In this document: piece after piece, positions 25,479 to 37,145 of the stretch
How positions within the stretch are numbered: position 1 is the stretch's first letter
How the letters are laid out: the number at the start of each line of letters is the position of its first letter
The notes under the pieces: generated by a model
The model's database searches: none
What the model was told of the DNA's origin: nothing
Seen by the model: only the letters and a program-made list of their open reading frames with translations
Assembly (NCBI GenBank): GCA_947561395.2
Contig: OX387184.1
Coordinates: forward strand, 55,239,197-55,303,196
Length of the DNA stretch: 64,000 bases
Direction: 5' to 3'
Origin: Buxus sempervirens
Lineage: Eukaryota; Streptophyta; Magnoliopsida; Buxales; Buxaceae
Program-made: the position numbers and the translations under genes

Positions 25479-25810
25479 CTAGATCGGGAAATAGAATTCC
25501 GGTCCCGGTACAAACTGTATCGAACCGGGCCTTTCCGGCCGGTCCCAATAGGCCGGTACCAATAAAAGGGCAAAAAATCACTTCAATTCTCGCTGATTGT
25601 TTTTTACTCCGTGAAGATGACGGTGATTCGAAGGATGGACGGTCCAAGACTCCAAGGCTCCAGAGAAGGTAAGTCCCTCTCCCAATCTCTCTCTCCGTCC
25701 CTCTTTCTCTCTCCCCTCTCTCTTTCCCTCCCGGTGGCCGGTCCTCCCCTCTGCTCGCACTCGCAGCCGGCAGCCCCCTCCCCATCCTACGGCTCTCCCT
25801 CCCTCTTCTT
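25479..25810. other. Unidentified insert: GC-rich start and long CT-rich tract
   Basis: Relative to 16050-16062 the array block is interrupted between 'GACGTTC' (before 23015) and 'TTGGACTC' (25808). The inserted sequence contains palindromic CCGGTCCCGG / GGCCGG motifs (25498-25558) and a CT-rich tract (25673-25745). The LINE landed at its left edge. No coding sequence is supported. Confidence 0.45.
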
Positions 25811-26267
25811 GGACTCGCGTTAGACGCACTGTGCGGCAACTTGAGGAGCCCGTGACTTCACCGCACGCCTCATCTCAGTCAACGAAGCCTTTCGCTATGA
25901 ATCAGCGGTCTATATAATATCTGAATTTTCTATTGAGACCGTGAAAGAGGATAAGAGATTTCGAACATGCCAAAAGAATTTGTTGCATAGATGGCGTTAC
26001 AAGGTAGACTTAGAATTTTGTAGGATAAACATGCCAAAACTTGGTTTTGAACAGGTTTGATTGGGGTTTTGTGAGGAGTTTGGTGGGTCCGACCTATAAC
26101 TTCAATTCTTTTCGCCAATTTTGAAGATTTTTCAACCCCTGCGTCTCATGCAAAGACTTCGAGCGGTGTCGTGTTGAAGCTTCTTGTTATGATTTTGGTT
26201 TAAATGTCATGGACATCAAAACACCTTCTTAAGCTTCTTGTTAAGCGCAAAAGAATTTGTTGCAGAC
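25811..26267 (+). promoter_or_regulatory. Upstream region of kinase gene 2
   Basis: Contains a TATA-like TATATAATATC at 25911-25921, also present in the orphan block near 15716, and sequence shared with the region before kinase 1 (25990-26220). The TATA assignment would imply a leader of ~330 nt. Inference from position and conservation between copies. Confidence 0.4.
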
Positions 26268-28658
26268 ATGGGAATCACGAAAGGGGCGTGGTTCTTGTCT
26301 TCTGTGCTGTTCCTCTGCTTTTCTCTCAAAACCCCTCTCTTCATTGCCACTGGCACCATCTCTTCTGGCCAGTCTCTCACCGGAAACCAGACCATTGTGT
26401 CTAGAGGTGGCGTCTATGAACTTGGGTTCTTCACACCAGGTAATTCTTCTCACAACTACTACATAGGAATCTGGTACAAGAAAATTTCAGTTCAATCGGT
26501 GGTTTGGGTAGCTAACAGAGATAAACCCCTCTCTGACCCATCTTCTTCTGAACTTAGAATTTCAGAAGATGGGAACCTTGTTCTGTTCAACCAGTCCAAA
26601 TCCCCAATTTGGTCGACAAACTTGAGCTTTGCTGTCTCTGTTGCTACCGAAGCAGTGCTTCTTGAGTCTGGAAATTTCGTTTTGAGGAGTTCATTTGGTA
26701 TCTTTTGGCAGAGCTTTGATCACCCAACCGATTCATGGTTACCGGGTGGAAAGTTTGTATATCGGAACAATAGTAAGGAAAGAACGAAGTTTATTTCATG
26801 GAAAAATAGAGAAGATCCTTCTCCCGGGAGGTACTCGTTGGAGGTGGACCCAAATGGGAGTTATCAGTACTTCCTTCTATGGAACAGGTCTATAAGATAT
26901 TCGAGTAGTGGGACCTGGAATGGGCAGTTGTACGATGCAATTCCGGAAATGAGGTCAGGTTTGTTTGCCAATTTCAGCTTCGTTACGAATGACAAAGAAA
27001 GCTATCTCACATATGACCTTTACAATAATTCTATCATGTCTAGAATGGTGATGGATGTAACTGGGCAAATCAAGCAAATGTCATGGTTGGAGGAGAAGAA
27101 AGAATGGAATTCATTTTGGTTTAAACCATTCCAGCAATGCCAGGTCTATGCAATTTGTGGGGCCTTTGGTTTGTGCAATGAGGGGTCCGGCTGTGGCTGT
27201 TTGCAAGGCTTTGAACCACACAGTCCAAAAGATTGGAGTCTAAACGACTGGTCTAGTGGGTGTATTAGGAAAATACATTTACAGTGTGAGAATAATAGTT
27301 CAGTTGATGCGGAGAAACACAGTTTTTTACCGATTTCAAACATGAGATTGCCCAAAAATCGACAAGAGTTAGTACTTGGGAATGCCAAAGATTGCAAACT
27401 AACTTGCTTGAACAAATGTTCTTGCAATGCTTATGCATTTAGTGGTGGTCAATGTTTAATATGGGATGGTGATCTGTTAAATCTTGAACAACTCTCATTT
27501 GGAAACAGTGATGCTGAAGATCTCTATGTCCGAGTTGCTGCTTCAGAGCTTCGGAATTATGGAGTTAAGAAAAGGAAGTCAAATACTGGAACTATTGTGA
27601 GTACAATTACTGTGGCTGTATTCTTCTTAGGACTAGTTTTTGTGCTTATATGGAAAAGGAAAAGTAGAGGTTTGGTTAAATTTTTGGAGGGAAATGAGGT
27701 TTCTTTGGTTTACTTTGGATACAAGGACTTGCAAACCGCAACCAAAAGCTTTTCTAAAAAGTTGGGTGGAGGAGGTTTTGGTTCTGTTTTTAAGGGGACA
27801 TTGCCTGATTCAACACTCATAGCAGTTAAGATGCTTGAACGTGCTCAACAAGGAGAGAAGCAATTCCGAGCTGAAGTTAGCACAATTGGGATGATCCAGC
27901 ATGTCAATCTTGTTCGCCTCCGAGGGTTTTGCTCTGAAAGTGATAAAAGGCTGTTGGTCTATGATTATATGCTTAATGGTTCTTTAGACTCACATCTGTT
28001 TCATCAAAAGGATTCTGAGATCTTAGAATGGAATATGAGATATCAAATTGCACTTGGTACAGCACGAGGATTGGCTTACCTCCACGAGAAATGCAGAGAT
28101 TGTATTATACACTGTGACATAAAACCTGAAAATATACTTCTAGATGCTGAATTCTGTCCTAAGGTTGCAGATTTTGGTCTTGCAAAGCTTGTTGGTAGGG
28201 AGTTCAGTCGGGTCTTGACAACAATCAGAGGGACCAGAGGCTATCTTGCGCCAGAGTGGATAACTGGCGTAGCCATCACTGCAAAAGCTGATGTTTATAG
28301 CTATGGAATGATGCTCTTTGAAATTATATCAGGAAGGAGAAACTCTCGGCAATATGAGGATGGAAAGGTTGATTTCGTCCCTACCTGGGCTGCTAGGTAC
28401 ATATCTGAAGGTGAAGATGTCCTTATCCTCTTGGACCACAGGTTAGAGGGCAATGCTAACGTAGATGAGCTTACAAGAGCTTGTAGAGTTGCTTGTTGGT
28501 GCATCCAAGATAACGAGGCTCATAGACCATCAATGGGCCAAGTGGTACATATCCTCGAGGGGATGTTGGAGGTAAATCTGCCTCCTAACCCAGCATTTCT
28601 TCAACTTCTTGTTGGGAACCATGATAATACAGCCTTTCTCAAAAAGTCTTCCTCCTAA
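26268..28658 (+). CDS. G-type lectin S-receptor-like Ser/Thr protein kinase, copy 2 (intact)
   Basis: Tandem paralogue of the gene at 17273, again single-exon and 796 residues, collinear apart from a one-residue loss near residue 168 and one extra C-terminal residue. Start at MGITKGAWFLSSVLFLCF (signal peptide). It has lectin, S-locus, EGF-like, PAN, transmembrane (~442-462) and kinase domains. Invariant kinase residues are present: GGGGFGSV, Lys521, HCD Asp617, DFG Asp635, APEW. Differences from copy 1 are concentrated in the extracellular half, around residues 163-255, while the kinase is nearly identical, as expected if ligand recognition diverges or the kinase is homogenised. It is likely a membrane receptor kinase of unknown ligand. 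Confidence 0.93.
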   Translation: MGITKGAWFLSSVLFLCFSLKTPLFIATGTISSGQSLTGNQTIVSRGGVYELGFFTPGNSSHNYYIGIWYKKISVQSVVWVANRDKPLSDPSSSELRISEDGNLVLFNQSKSPIWSTNLSFAVSVATEAVLLESGNFVLRSSFGIFWQSFDHPTDSWLPGGKFVYRNNSKERTKFISWKNREDPSPGRYSLEVDPNGSYQYFLLWNRSIRYSSSGTWNGQLYDAIPEMRSGLFANFSFVTNDKESYLTYDLYNNSIMSRMVMDVTGQIKQMSWLEEKKEWNSFWFKPFQQCQVYAICGAFGLCNEGSGCGCLQGFEPHSPKDWSLNDWSSGCIRKIHLQCENNSSVDAEKHSFLPISNMRLPKNRQELVLGNAKDCKLTCLNKCSCNAYAFSGGQCLIWDGDLLNLEQLSFGNSDAEDLYVRVAASELRNYGVKKRKSNTGTIVSTITVAVFFLGLVFVLIWKRKSRGLVKFLEGNEVSLVYFGYKDLQTATKSFSKKLGGGGFGSVFKGTLPDSTLIAVKMLERAQQGEKQFRAEVSTIGMIQHVNLVRLRGFCSESDKRLLVYDYMLNGSLDSHLFHQKDSEILEWNMRYQIALGTARGLAYLHEKCRDCIIHCDIKPENILLDAEFCPKVADFGLAKLVGREFSRVLTTIRGTRGYLAPEWITGVAITAKADVYSYGMMLFEIISGRRNSRQYEDGKVDFVPTWAARYISEGEDVLILLDHRLEGNANVDELTRACRVACWCIQDNEAHRPSMGQVVHILEGMLEVNLPPNPAFLQLLVGNHDNTAFLKKSSS

Positions 28659-31600
28659 GAGGATGAAAAAACATAAAGTACCCGCAAAGTCTTCCCTAAT
28701 GTTGGAGGACAACAAGCCAAGGATGCCTTGAGCAGTTCAGGTTATGGTGGCGATTACTATGGTTTACATTTCTTCATCAAATCTTATATCTGTATTCTTA
28801 AATCAATCAGTTTTATAAATTTGTATGCTCTACAGTAGCCTTTATAGTCTAGATGATATTATTGTTCAAGAATTTGTTGGTTTTCTAAATTTATATGTTC
28901 TATGAACAGATTATCTCAGGTTGGCAAGGACTTGGGACATGTTGAAAGTTACATAGACTATAGAATATGTTTCTCAGTGGACAATGCACCTAAAGCTGTT
29001 GTATATTAGAAAGACTACTTTGCCTTCAATCTATTCTAGTCCGCTAAACTCCATTGTCAAATATTTAGCTTGAAATTGCTTTGCAACTCTAAAATATTAT
29101 TTGCTGAACTTACCAGAAATCCTAAGATTTCCTGGCTCTTAGAAACGTAAGAAATTCGAGTTCTACCATTCTGTGCAGCTTCATATAACCGTTACCATAG
29201 GTGTAGTTTCCTGAGTTTGTTAAAGCCTCTTGGTTGACATGTACTCACATTATGGTGGATTTTTATTGGTTTAAACCATCCAGCTTTTAAATATTTTCCT
29301 TACTTGCTTCTGTAGTGTTAATGAGTCTCAAATTAGTCAAAACGGGTTACTTGGACTATCTATGCATGATAATTGTTGGGTAGTGACAGAGAATACTGGT
29401 CACTTAGATGGCTTGCACAAAGGCATGAAGCAATTGAACTACTAGTAACAAACAAGTATTCATTCGTTTTCTGGGCTTTGTTTTCTTGTGCATTTTAGTA
29501 CGTATTGATCCAATAGCACCATTCTTTTTTTTTATCACAACTTGCCCCCAGTATTTGGTTGCCACACATCAAGGGAGATATATAGCTTAAGCACTTGATG
29601 CTGTTTTTGTTTTATCCACTACCATGGGCCATGAACTGTTAATTTTGTGTTTTCTGACAATGTTTGGTATGATATTTCTGCTTGGCATCATTGAAGATAG
29701 TGGTTCCCTCTAAATATATATTGTAGATGTACTCTGTCCTGTTATTCACCATTATCATTGACCAAAAAACTGCAAGTGCTGTATTTTCTGATGAAATGTT
29801 AAGTATACTACTTATACTTTAAATCACTGTAGGCGGTGGTTCTCTCTGTTGCATTTACAATGCTCGAAAAATTGCAAATGTAGTATTCATTTTTTTTCCT
29901 TCTTGATGAATTTTCACTAGTATAATACTTGCCATGGTTGTTCTATATATTCAAAAGACTTGAGCTTTGGCTCTGATTTTATAGCCTGGGCTTTCTATCT
30001 ATTGATACGTATATGGTTTGATTAATATACAAAGTCAAAAACAAGAATCCGTTTGAATTTGAACTTTTAGGAATGATGAAATACAGCAGTCTAACACAGA
30101 GCAATTTAAATCTTTTTACTCCATTTGTTATGGTTGTGTCATCGTCCCTTTTGCAATCTTGTGCACATCTAGGTACTGATTTATGTGGGTTGATTTCACT
30201 CTGTTTCATCTATATGATATATCATCAATTAAGGATAGGATTTTACAAAAGATGGAGCTTGGAAAGAGACTCATATTCATAAAACAAAGTAACTATAATT
30301 TGGTCCATCCATTGACTCATTCATATGTTATGATTCAGTATCGTCTTGCCTTCATCATGAAATTCTCATAGAGACATTGGTTTTCAACCTTACCTCGTCG
30401 ATGTTAATGAAAGGTCGGAGCTCTTAGCCTAAATTGAAGGGATGTTTATGGTATACTGTTGGAAGCTAGGTCTGCATGTGCTGAATTTGAAAACATCATG
30501 CTATGTTGCTCTACCTTCTAGACCTTGACAAAGACATGGAGACTGAAAACTATAATCTTTATCTATGGTGGAGTTTAATATTTATATTTTGATTTAATGC
30601 ATTATGATCTAAAAATGTTCCCATGGGAAGCGAAGGCACTTTCAGGGATCAAATTTGATGGCCTTGCTATCAACTGGTGTTATCAATATCAGATTATGCA
30701 TCAAGAAAATTTTTCAGACATTAAAAATCTTTGATACTTTTATTTTCACAGAAAAACTTTGTAGATTAACCAAGCATGTTTTTCTTTCTATGCTTCCACC
30801 CCCAATAGCAGGAACATAAAGTTGAGGGCTGATTGTAAAGAATCTTAACTATTGTTTCCTTTCAGTCTTTGTGTCTGACTTTGGTTTGTGTGATGAAAAC
30901 AAGATGGTGAAACAAAATGGTACTGGTTGTGCTTAAGAATGCAAGTAACCTTGTTGGGTAGTTATTTTGATGTTCCATGAAAACAGTGTAATGTCTTGCT
31001 CTGAGTGGAGACTCTTAGCAAAAAGCATTTTAAACCCTCGAAGAAGAGAGGAATCAAATCCAGTGAGAAATAGCACTTTAGACAAGTTCCAACATGGTCT
31101 TTACAAATCTAATTCTGTTGTTCCTAAGAATTACTATAATGAGATAAGATTTCAAAATTCATCATTATATTTTTTAATTATTGGATTTAGTAATTGCGGA
31201 ACTAAAATTTAGGACCATTTTATTAATATTTTGTCATCAAATGAAATGATACTCTTTTTTTGAGAAAATAGTAGATAGAAATGTAGTAAAATCTATGTAT
31301 GGATAGAAATTGCCTGTTACATTCTGTTATGTAATTAAAACCTATGAACCTAATTGAATGGAAAGAAAATGCTATCTTGGACATCCATCAGCGGCACTTT
31401 CTTCACACTTTTTCCATTTCTTGTTTAGTAATTTTCACAAACTGTCCCTCCTATCTGCAAACAATATAAGAAAGTAGTCTGCTTATGCCCCTGCTTCTCT
31501 CTCCTTCTCAGTGGTTCTTGCCATTGACTTTGTAATGGCAAAATGGGTCACATTGCCATATCTCCTAATAATCTTTGTTCCTAAGACCATTAAACACCAA

Positions 31601-32921
31601 ATTAACCTTATAAACAAGATTCCATATGAACACCCAATTATGCAATTGTATTATCCAAAACTTTTTAATGTTCTTGTGGCTTGTTAAAAGATTATATAAT
31701 TTATGTATGCATGTAATTTAGGATTGCTTTACAATAAATGTCTTTAATAGTTGGTCTATTCAAATAAGCCTCTTTATGTCAATTATCCATTGCAAAATGT
31801 AGATACTATATATTTAAAAAGATTATATAATGGTTAAGTAATGCACGCAAGTAAATAGGATTAACGATAAAAGAAAAATATGAAGTTACAATATTTCAAA
31901 TAAGGGGTAATTCGGTTAGTTCAGTTTAGCATTTTTGTCAAACCAAGACCAAGCTGAATCACAATGTGCCAAAGCGACCCAAAATAGAAATGAAATTATA
32001 AACCAAAAACAAAACCAAAAATGTAATCTATTTAGTTAGAATCCAAATAAAAATTCCATAATCCAAGTCCAAGGTGGATTCTGATTATAGGTTGGATCAT
32101 AGAATCAATTATTTAATCTTTGCATAATCTAAACCAGATGCTCCTATTGGATTCTAAAATCGGATTCTCGCTAAAATCCGAAATGCCTACCAAACTCTTG
32201 CTTAGAGTGACAACCATTGAGAATGTCAACTACTAAAGTGTAGTTGTTTGGATCACAATCCCAAAGAATTATAAGCCTTGATTGATGGAATTGAATATTA
32301 GGCATTCCAATTTGCACGTTTTAATTTAATGGGATAGATTGGGGTTGACCTAATTGCACTAAAAAAATGCAAAAAAAAAATAAATAAATAATATTTCAAA
32401 ATAGTACCAATTAGTTGTGTAGACATTTTTTTCTTATGTCATTAGGTAAACACAATTTGAGATACAAATACAAGAACTATTCGTGAACTCACAATTTATA
32501 GTTAATGGTTCCAATTTGCCCTAAATTTTGGCTTTTGTTACATAAAACCCACATTCTCTTTTTCAATAGAAAAAGAAAAAAAGTCAATAACCCCCCAAAA
32601 CAAAACGAATATTTTCATATATTTTGTTTTAGTGGCATGGACGAGTGACTGAGAAACTGGTTTTGGAATTTATTAACATTCTCCAAAAAGGGTACTATAC
32701 GAGTACTAAAACCATGAAAAGAACACCCAATAACTTAATGGATACTGTACAAAGTTTTTGAAATACATGAAAGAAGTAACATTCAGGTAATATTTCCAAA
32801 GGAGTTGCAAATGGATTTGTTGGTTCACCTGTAATTGACGGTTCAAGAACCACCAAGCCTACGTTACATGCAATAGTAATCGGAATTACTACTAGAAAAA
32901 TATATAAAAGATCATTGGTAT
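28659..32921 (+). repeat. 3' flank of kinase 2 (longest form of the array flank)
   Basis: 28720-29200 matches 50160-50635; 29200-31000 matches 55528-57178; 30830-31640 matches 19950-20915; 31640-32330 matches 20915-21900; 32330-32921 matches 22100-22680. Short reading frames in it are not conserved between copies. It ends where LTR B starts. Confidence 0.65.
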
Positions 32922-33037
32922 TGTAGACACCCCAAATTGCACTACAAAATGAGAAAATAATTGAAAACATGTAATTGGGATTTGAAACAGGTCAAAAATG
33001 CATAAAATTACATTAGGCATGCAGTGTCGCTGGTCGT

Positions 33038-33114
33038 GCCCGCAATACATATACGGGCATGCTGTGCTCGTATTAACTCTACGGGCAGCACACGCCCGTA
33101 ATGTATATACGGGC
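33038..33114. promoter_or_regulatory. U3 dyad array of LTR B
   Basis: GCCCGC, 9 nt, ACGGGC, 7 nt, GCTCGT, 9 nt, ACGGGC, 7 nt, GCCCGT, 9 nt, ACGGGC: the 28-bp step and both spacer lengths are exact. Allowing for nested LTR G, it lies about 210 bp before the TATA box, as in A and F. Confidence 0.75.
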
Positions 33115-33941
33115 ACGGGGTTTTTGTGCGAATTTATCATTTTTCAATTTTTGAGCCTTATCTGCATCCAAATATCTCTCTGGGAGTTTCAAATTCTCTT
33201 ATTTATCTTGTGCGCACCTAAATTTGACCTAGATCGCACACCGGGCGTGCCTTTGGCGCGTACCTCGGGATTTTCAGAGTCGCCACTGCCTGAGAGTGCA
33301 GGCAGACACGGTTTTGCCCTAATCGGGTCTAAGTCTGGTCTGCGGCTTTTCAGAGTTCTAGCTAAGTCCTCGGTTACGGTCCGGGGAAGTCCTAAAGACA
33401 CCCCGGTCCGCCCCGTCGGTTTGACGGGTCCCTCGGGTCTCCCTGGTTTCTGAGTCAATTTCACCCTTCCTATACCAGCATGCTACCTTGTTTGGTCTGG
33501 CGGGGCCCGCTGGAGGTGTGGGTCCCTTTTTAGTTGATTTTATCTTTTTATTTATTTAAGCGAAGTGGGTCGGACCCGGGTCCCGTTGGAAGACCCGTGG
33601 GTTGCCATGGTTGGGCCTTGGGCCCAGTTGGGTTATTGGGTAACCCGTTTGGTTATTTTATTTATTTACATATTTCATGGGCTTAGTGGGCTTGGATTTG
33701 GCCCATTAGCCAAGGGTCAAATGGCCCGGGCCTGTTTATTGAAAACAGGCCTGGTATGGGCCAGTCTAAGGTGGGCCCCACAAGTGGGCCCAGGGAGGTG
33801 TTGGTGGGCCCGTATGGGCCCAAAGTCAAAAATGGGCTTAAGAAAGCCCAAAGTGGTTAAGGGGAATGGTTCAGGCCGGTTTAGACCGAAATTGGTCCAA
33901 CCAAACCAAGAAAAGACAAATTTTACATTATTTTATATTTC

Positions 33942-34044
33942 GCCCGTGTTTGCTCCACGGTCTAGCCTGCCCGTGAATGGATTCCGGTCCCCCTTGTCCG
34001 TGAATCAGATACGGTCCAGGCTGGACCGGCCTGAGTTTACGGAC
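33942..34044. promoter_or_regulatory. Internal ACGG/CCGT dyad array in LTR G
   Basis: GCCCGT, 9 nt, ACGGTC, 6 nt, GCCCGT, 9 nt, CCGGTC, 6 nt, GTCCGT, 9 nt, ACGGTC, 6 nt, GGACCG, then ACGGAC. It is the same half-sites as the A-family array with slightly shorter short spacers, and it lies ~770 bp downstream of G's TATA box. Confidence 0.6.
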
Positions 34045-34809
34045 GCGACCTATTTTGCATGTTTGCCGCCGATTTCAATCTGGATTAGTTCCATAGCCTT
34101 CTTGGGATACTTCTGCAGCTGATGTTGAAGTTTCCAACTTCTCCAGATTTGGTACTCACTTCATTTGGTTCAAAAATGTCATTCTTCTTCTTCCTTCTAT
34201 TCTTGGAGGACACCATCTTTCTCTTTTTTGTTGCTCATAGCCAGTTGCCAAGGGAAAATCGGGGAATTTACAGGGCTTAAGAATCTTTTTTAGAGAAGTC
34301 CGTTCTTTCCATATTGAGAGCATATGTCTCAAGTCAATGAAAAGTGTTCCTAGAACACCTCCTTTTTTTCTTAGTTTTGCTTATGAACATCTTTATAAAA
34401 CTGGACTTAAGGCTATCAACAACAAACAGGTTAGTGATATCAAAGTAAAATAATCAAGAGAAAGTGGGGAAAGCTTGAAAGGATAACTTTAATCATATTA
34501 GAAAATGTAACATACTTACAATGCTAGTGACAATCTCTCTGACAAATTCGGCAGCGCTTCCGTGTCCTTCAAAGTTTGTTGGGATGGAAGGGAAAGAATT
34601 TGGTTAAGGTGAATGGGTTCAAGGCCAAATTGAAGTGGATTTGGACATGGTTTTGGGTGATCTTAATGCATAGGGGTAGTTTGGGCATAAAAAGGGCTTT
34701 GGTTTTGGGGAGGTGGAGGTTGAACAGCATTTGGTCGTGGGGAGCTCCAAGAGGGAGAGGGTCATGGCCAGGGAAAGAGGCTTGTCCAAATGAAGGGGGG
34801 TGGCCTCTC

Positions 34810-35046
34810 TATTTATAGGCAAAAAATCCCGTGCCCGTATTTAAACTACGGGCGTACCCTGCCCGTAATTCCATTACGGGCGGCCTTGCCTGTAATTCAA
34901 ATACGGGCAAAAACGAATATTTGCAATTATCGCAGATTCGGCCGTACGGGACGCGTGTTCCGTCGTACGGCGACGCGTGTCTTGCTTCTAGAAGCGTGCC
35001 CGTATTTAAAATACGGGCATGCCCTGCCCGTAATGTAAATACGGTC
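34810..35046 (-). promoter_or_regulatory. LTR G promoter: TATA box abutting two ACGGGC arrays
   Basis: TATAAATA (complement of 34810-34817) lies 16 bp from a dyad array at 34833-34908. A second block at 34996-35046 and a degenerate GCCGTACGG-type stretch (34940-34975) follow. Spacers of 9 and 7 nt are kept. The array directly abuts TATA, as in the promoter of antisense gene 1. Confidence 0.6.
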
Positions 35047-35945
35047 CCGCACGTTTTTAAAATGTGTGGATTTCAAACCTTTATTCATTTTGGCTTTTTG
35101 CAGGATTCTTATCCGATTTTTATGATTATTTTATTAAAAAGCGAGATTCTCTTCATTAAAATATCATTGAACACATTTATTTTATTTATTTTATTGATTT
35201 GTTCCATTTTTGCTGCCTTTTTGCCACATGGGCAGTTTTTCTGAAACTTCAACTGCTCATAACTTCTTCGTCTGGTGTCCGATTTCAACAAACTTAGTGT
35301 CGTTGGAATCAGCTCGGAACCACCTATCCATTGGGATCAAGTTTGGCAGTTGAATTGGGGTCGAGCAAAAAGTCAACTTTTCGCTCCCCAAAAGTTTGAC
35401 CAGCTCATATCTTTTCCATCTGGACTCCGATTCCAGCAAATTCAGTTGCGTTGGAATCGTGTCGAACTGCTTTTTCCAATGATATGGCCAAATTTACTTG
35501 AATCAAAAAGTCAATTTTTGACCCCCTCAGGGTTTGACTTTTAGTTTGACTTTTCACTTTTCTTTATTTTGGGGGTGCAAAAATCAGGTGCTAACATATC
35601 TATTAGAATTCTCTTACTTATCCTCTTTGGCAATGGATTGGCATTATCCTTGTTTTTAATTCAATCTGGAGGATTTTGGCATATTTTTTTGGACCAACCA
35701 TGTTTCCTGGGTTTGCCTATAAATAGAGGGCAGATTCTCAAGCAAATGGCCATTAATTTGAAGTCTGAAGAGCTCCAAGTGAAGAAGGGAATTCCTGCTG
35801 TTTTGCTTCTTCAATCAAGGTAAGTCCATTTTCTCTTTTATTTTCTGTTTTTAATTCTAGAAATAATCTAATCTTCTCCATTGCTGTAGAATAAAGCATT
35901 CTTATACTTGTATTCCCAAACCTGCCTCCAAGTACCTCAAGACTC

Positions 35946-36129
35946 CTCTCTAGCCGTAAAACGTGAAGAGAGAGAGCTAGGGGAAAGGGGAACAGGTGGA
36001 TCCATAGAATAGAACCCTATAGTCTGTTCTTTTCCTTTTTATAGAATAAGGCCATTGATTGTGTTTGTATCCCCAAACCTATCTCCAAGTACCTCAAGAC
36101 TCCTCTCTAGCCGTAAAACGTGAAGAGAG
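35946..36129 (+). other. Duplicated leader stem-loop in LTR B
   Basis: Copies at 35946-35972 and 36103-36129, each with stem CTCTC/GAGAG around TAGCCGTAAAACGTGAA, as in LTR A. Confidence 0.55.
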
Positions 36130-37127
36130 AGCTAGGGGAAAAGAGAACAGGTGGATCCATAGGGTAGACCCCCATGTGCTATAATTTGTGAGATGTGGTT
36201 GCTTTGACTATCTTGCTAATGTTTTAATGATTTTATTTTGAATCTGGAGGAATCCTATGAATCCATGATGTTTATAGCATGAGATCCCCACTTTTTTCTA
36301 TAATTTGGATTTTTCACACCTTTGCACCTACAACACTGTTTTCTTGATTTTGGTGATATTTGGCTAGGATTTTGGATCTGCCATGATCTATATGGTAGAT
36401 CTAAGACCAAAAGCCTGAAAGTAACCTATAGGGTTTCATAATGTGATTTTGAAATTGTTTTAAATCTTGGAGAAAAGATCCTATGGTCTAAACTCTCCCT
36501 TTTGACGTTTTTTCATCAACATGGGTTGAGTGGGGGTTCTATATCTCCACTATTGAGAGATACAGATCAGATCTGTACTCCAAGTAGCTTTGTTCTTCAA
36601 TGATTTAATCAAGAGATTTCAATCTAGTTTTTCAACCTTTTAATGGTTTAGCCTAAAGCTAGTTTTTCCAGTTTCTCTTTAGATTGGTTTTATCTGGTTT
36701 TTATTTCAATTTTATTTTAATCATGAAACCCTTAGAATGGTATGATCATATTGAATGTTCTGAATTAATCTGGATATTCATATGAAAAACCATACACTTT
36801 TGTTTTTTGTTTTTTTATGTTTTTTCCTTTTTTAAGCAAGCATTCTTTATTTTAACATGAACAATACCTGGCAACCACCTTGTGTGGATGAATATGGGTG
36901 CCTAACACCTTCCCCTGTTAATAACCTAATCCCCTTACCCATCTCTGGTTGTTTTTGTTTTGTTTTTTTTAAATAGAGTTATTTTTACTCTAATTTTGCC
37001 TTTTTGTGCTGATTTGATGTTTTTGGTGTCCATTCATACCTAAACAGAATGGTGGTGACTCTTTGTTTTTAATGAATCACGTGTGATGATTAGGAAGTCA
37101 TTAAATTGATTTTCCATATCTCACAAT

Positions 37128-37145
37128 TGGCGACTCTACTAGGGA
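37128..37145 (+). other. Primer binding site of the B element
   Basis: TGGCGACTCTACTAGGGA starts 2 nt after the LTR end at 37125. From memory, plant tRNA-Arg ends in GGAGTCGCCA, so the first nine bases fit a tRNA-Arg primer, the type reported for Ogre/Tat elements. The 3' half is diverged or belongs to another isoacceptor. Confidence 0.65.

Larger units (their letters stand above)
33209..35596 (-). mobile_element. Solo LTR G nested in LTR B (2388 bp)
   Basis: On the minus strand it begins TGTTAGCACC and ends GGTGCGCACA. The target duplication TATCT is at 33204-33208 and 35597-35601. Termini match LTR H (59169-63333). A TATA box (TATAAATA, complement of 34810-34817) sets the orientation as minus. 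A TGGCGACTCT decamer lies near its 3' end (complement of 33276-33285). The interior carries two ACGGGC-type arrays and unexplained sequence at 34090-34600 that does not look like LTR leader. No complete gene. Confidence 0.8.
32922..37125 (+). mobile_element. LTR B: A-family 5' LTR, interrupted by nested LTR G
   Basis: Starts and ends like LTR A. Without the 2393-bp insertion (G plus one target copy) it is 1811 bp. U3 array at 33038-33114; TATA box TATAAATA at 35718-35725; two leader stem-loops; a decamer variant TGGTGACTCT at 37053. A primer binding site follows at 37128, so this is a 5' LTR rather than a solo LTR. The preceding 5 bp are GGTAT. The host site equals about 22677 of the previous unit. 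Confidence 0.85.

Noticed and set aside
25578..25839. Arg/Gly-rich reading frames
   Set aside because: Translations of the CT-rich tract; overlapping frames on both strands.
33189..34122. Open frames in LTR B/G as genes
   Set aside because: GC-rich LTR sequence open on both strands, without domains or conserved starts.
34545..34590. Protein phosphatase 2C fragment
   Set aside because: The FEGHGS phrase only loosely recalls the PP2C DGHGG motif. It is too short to support and is kept only as a possible capture.
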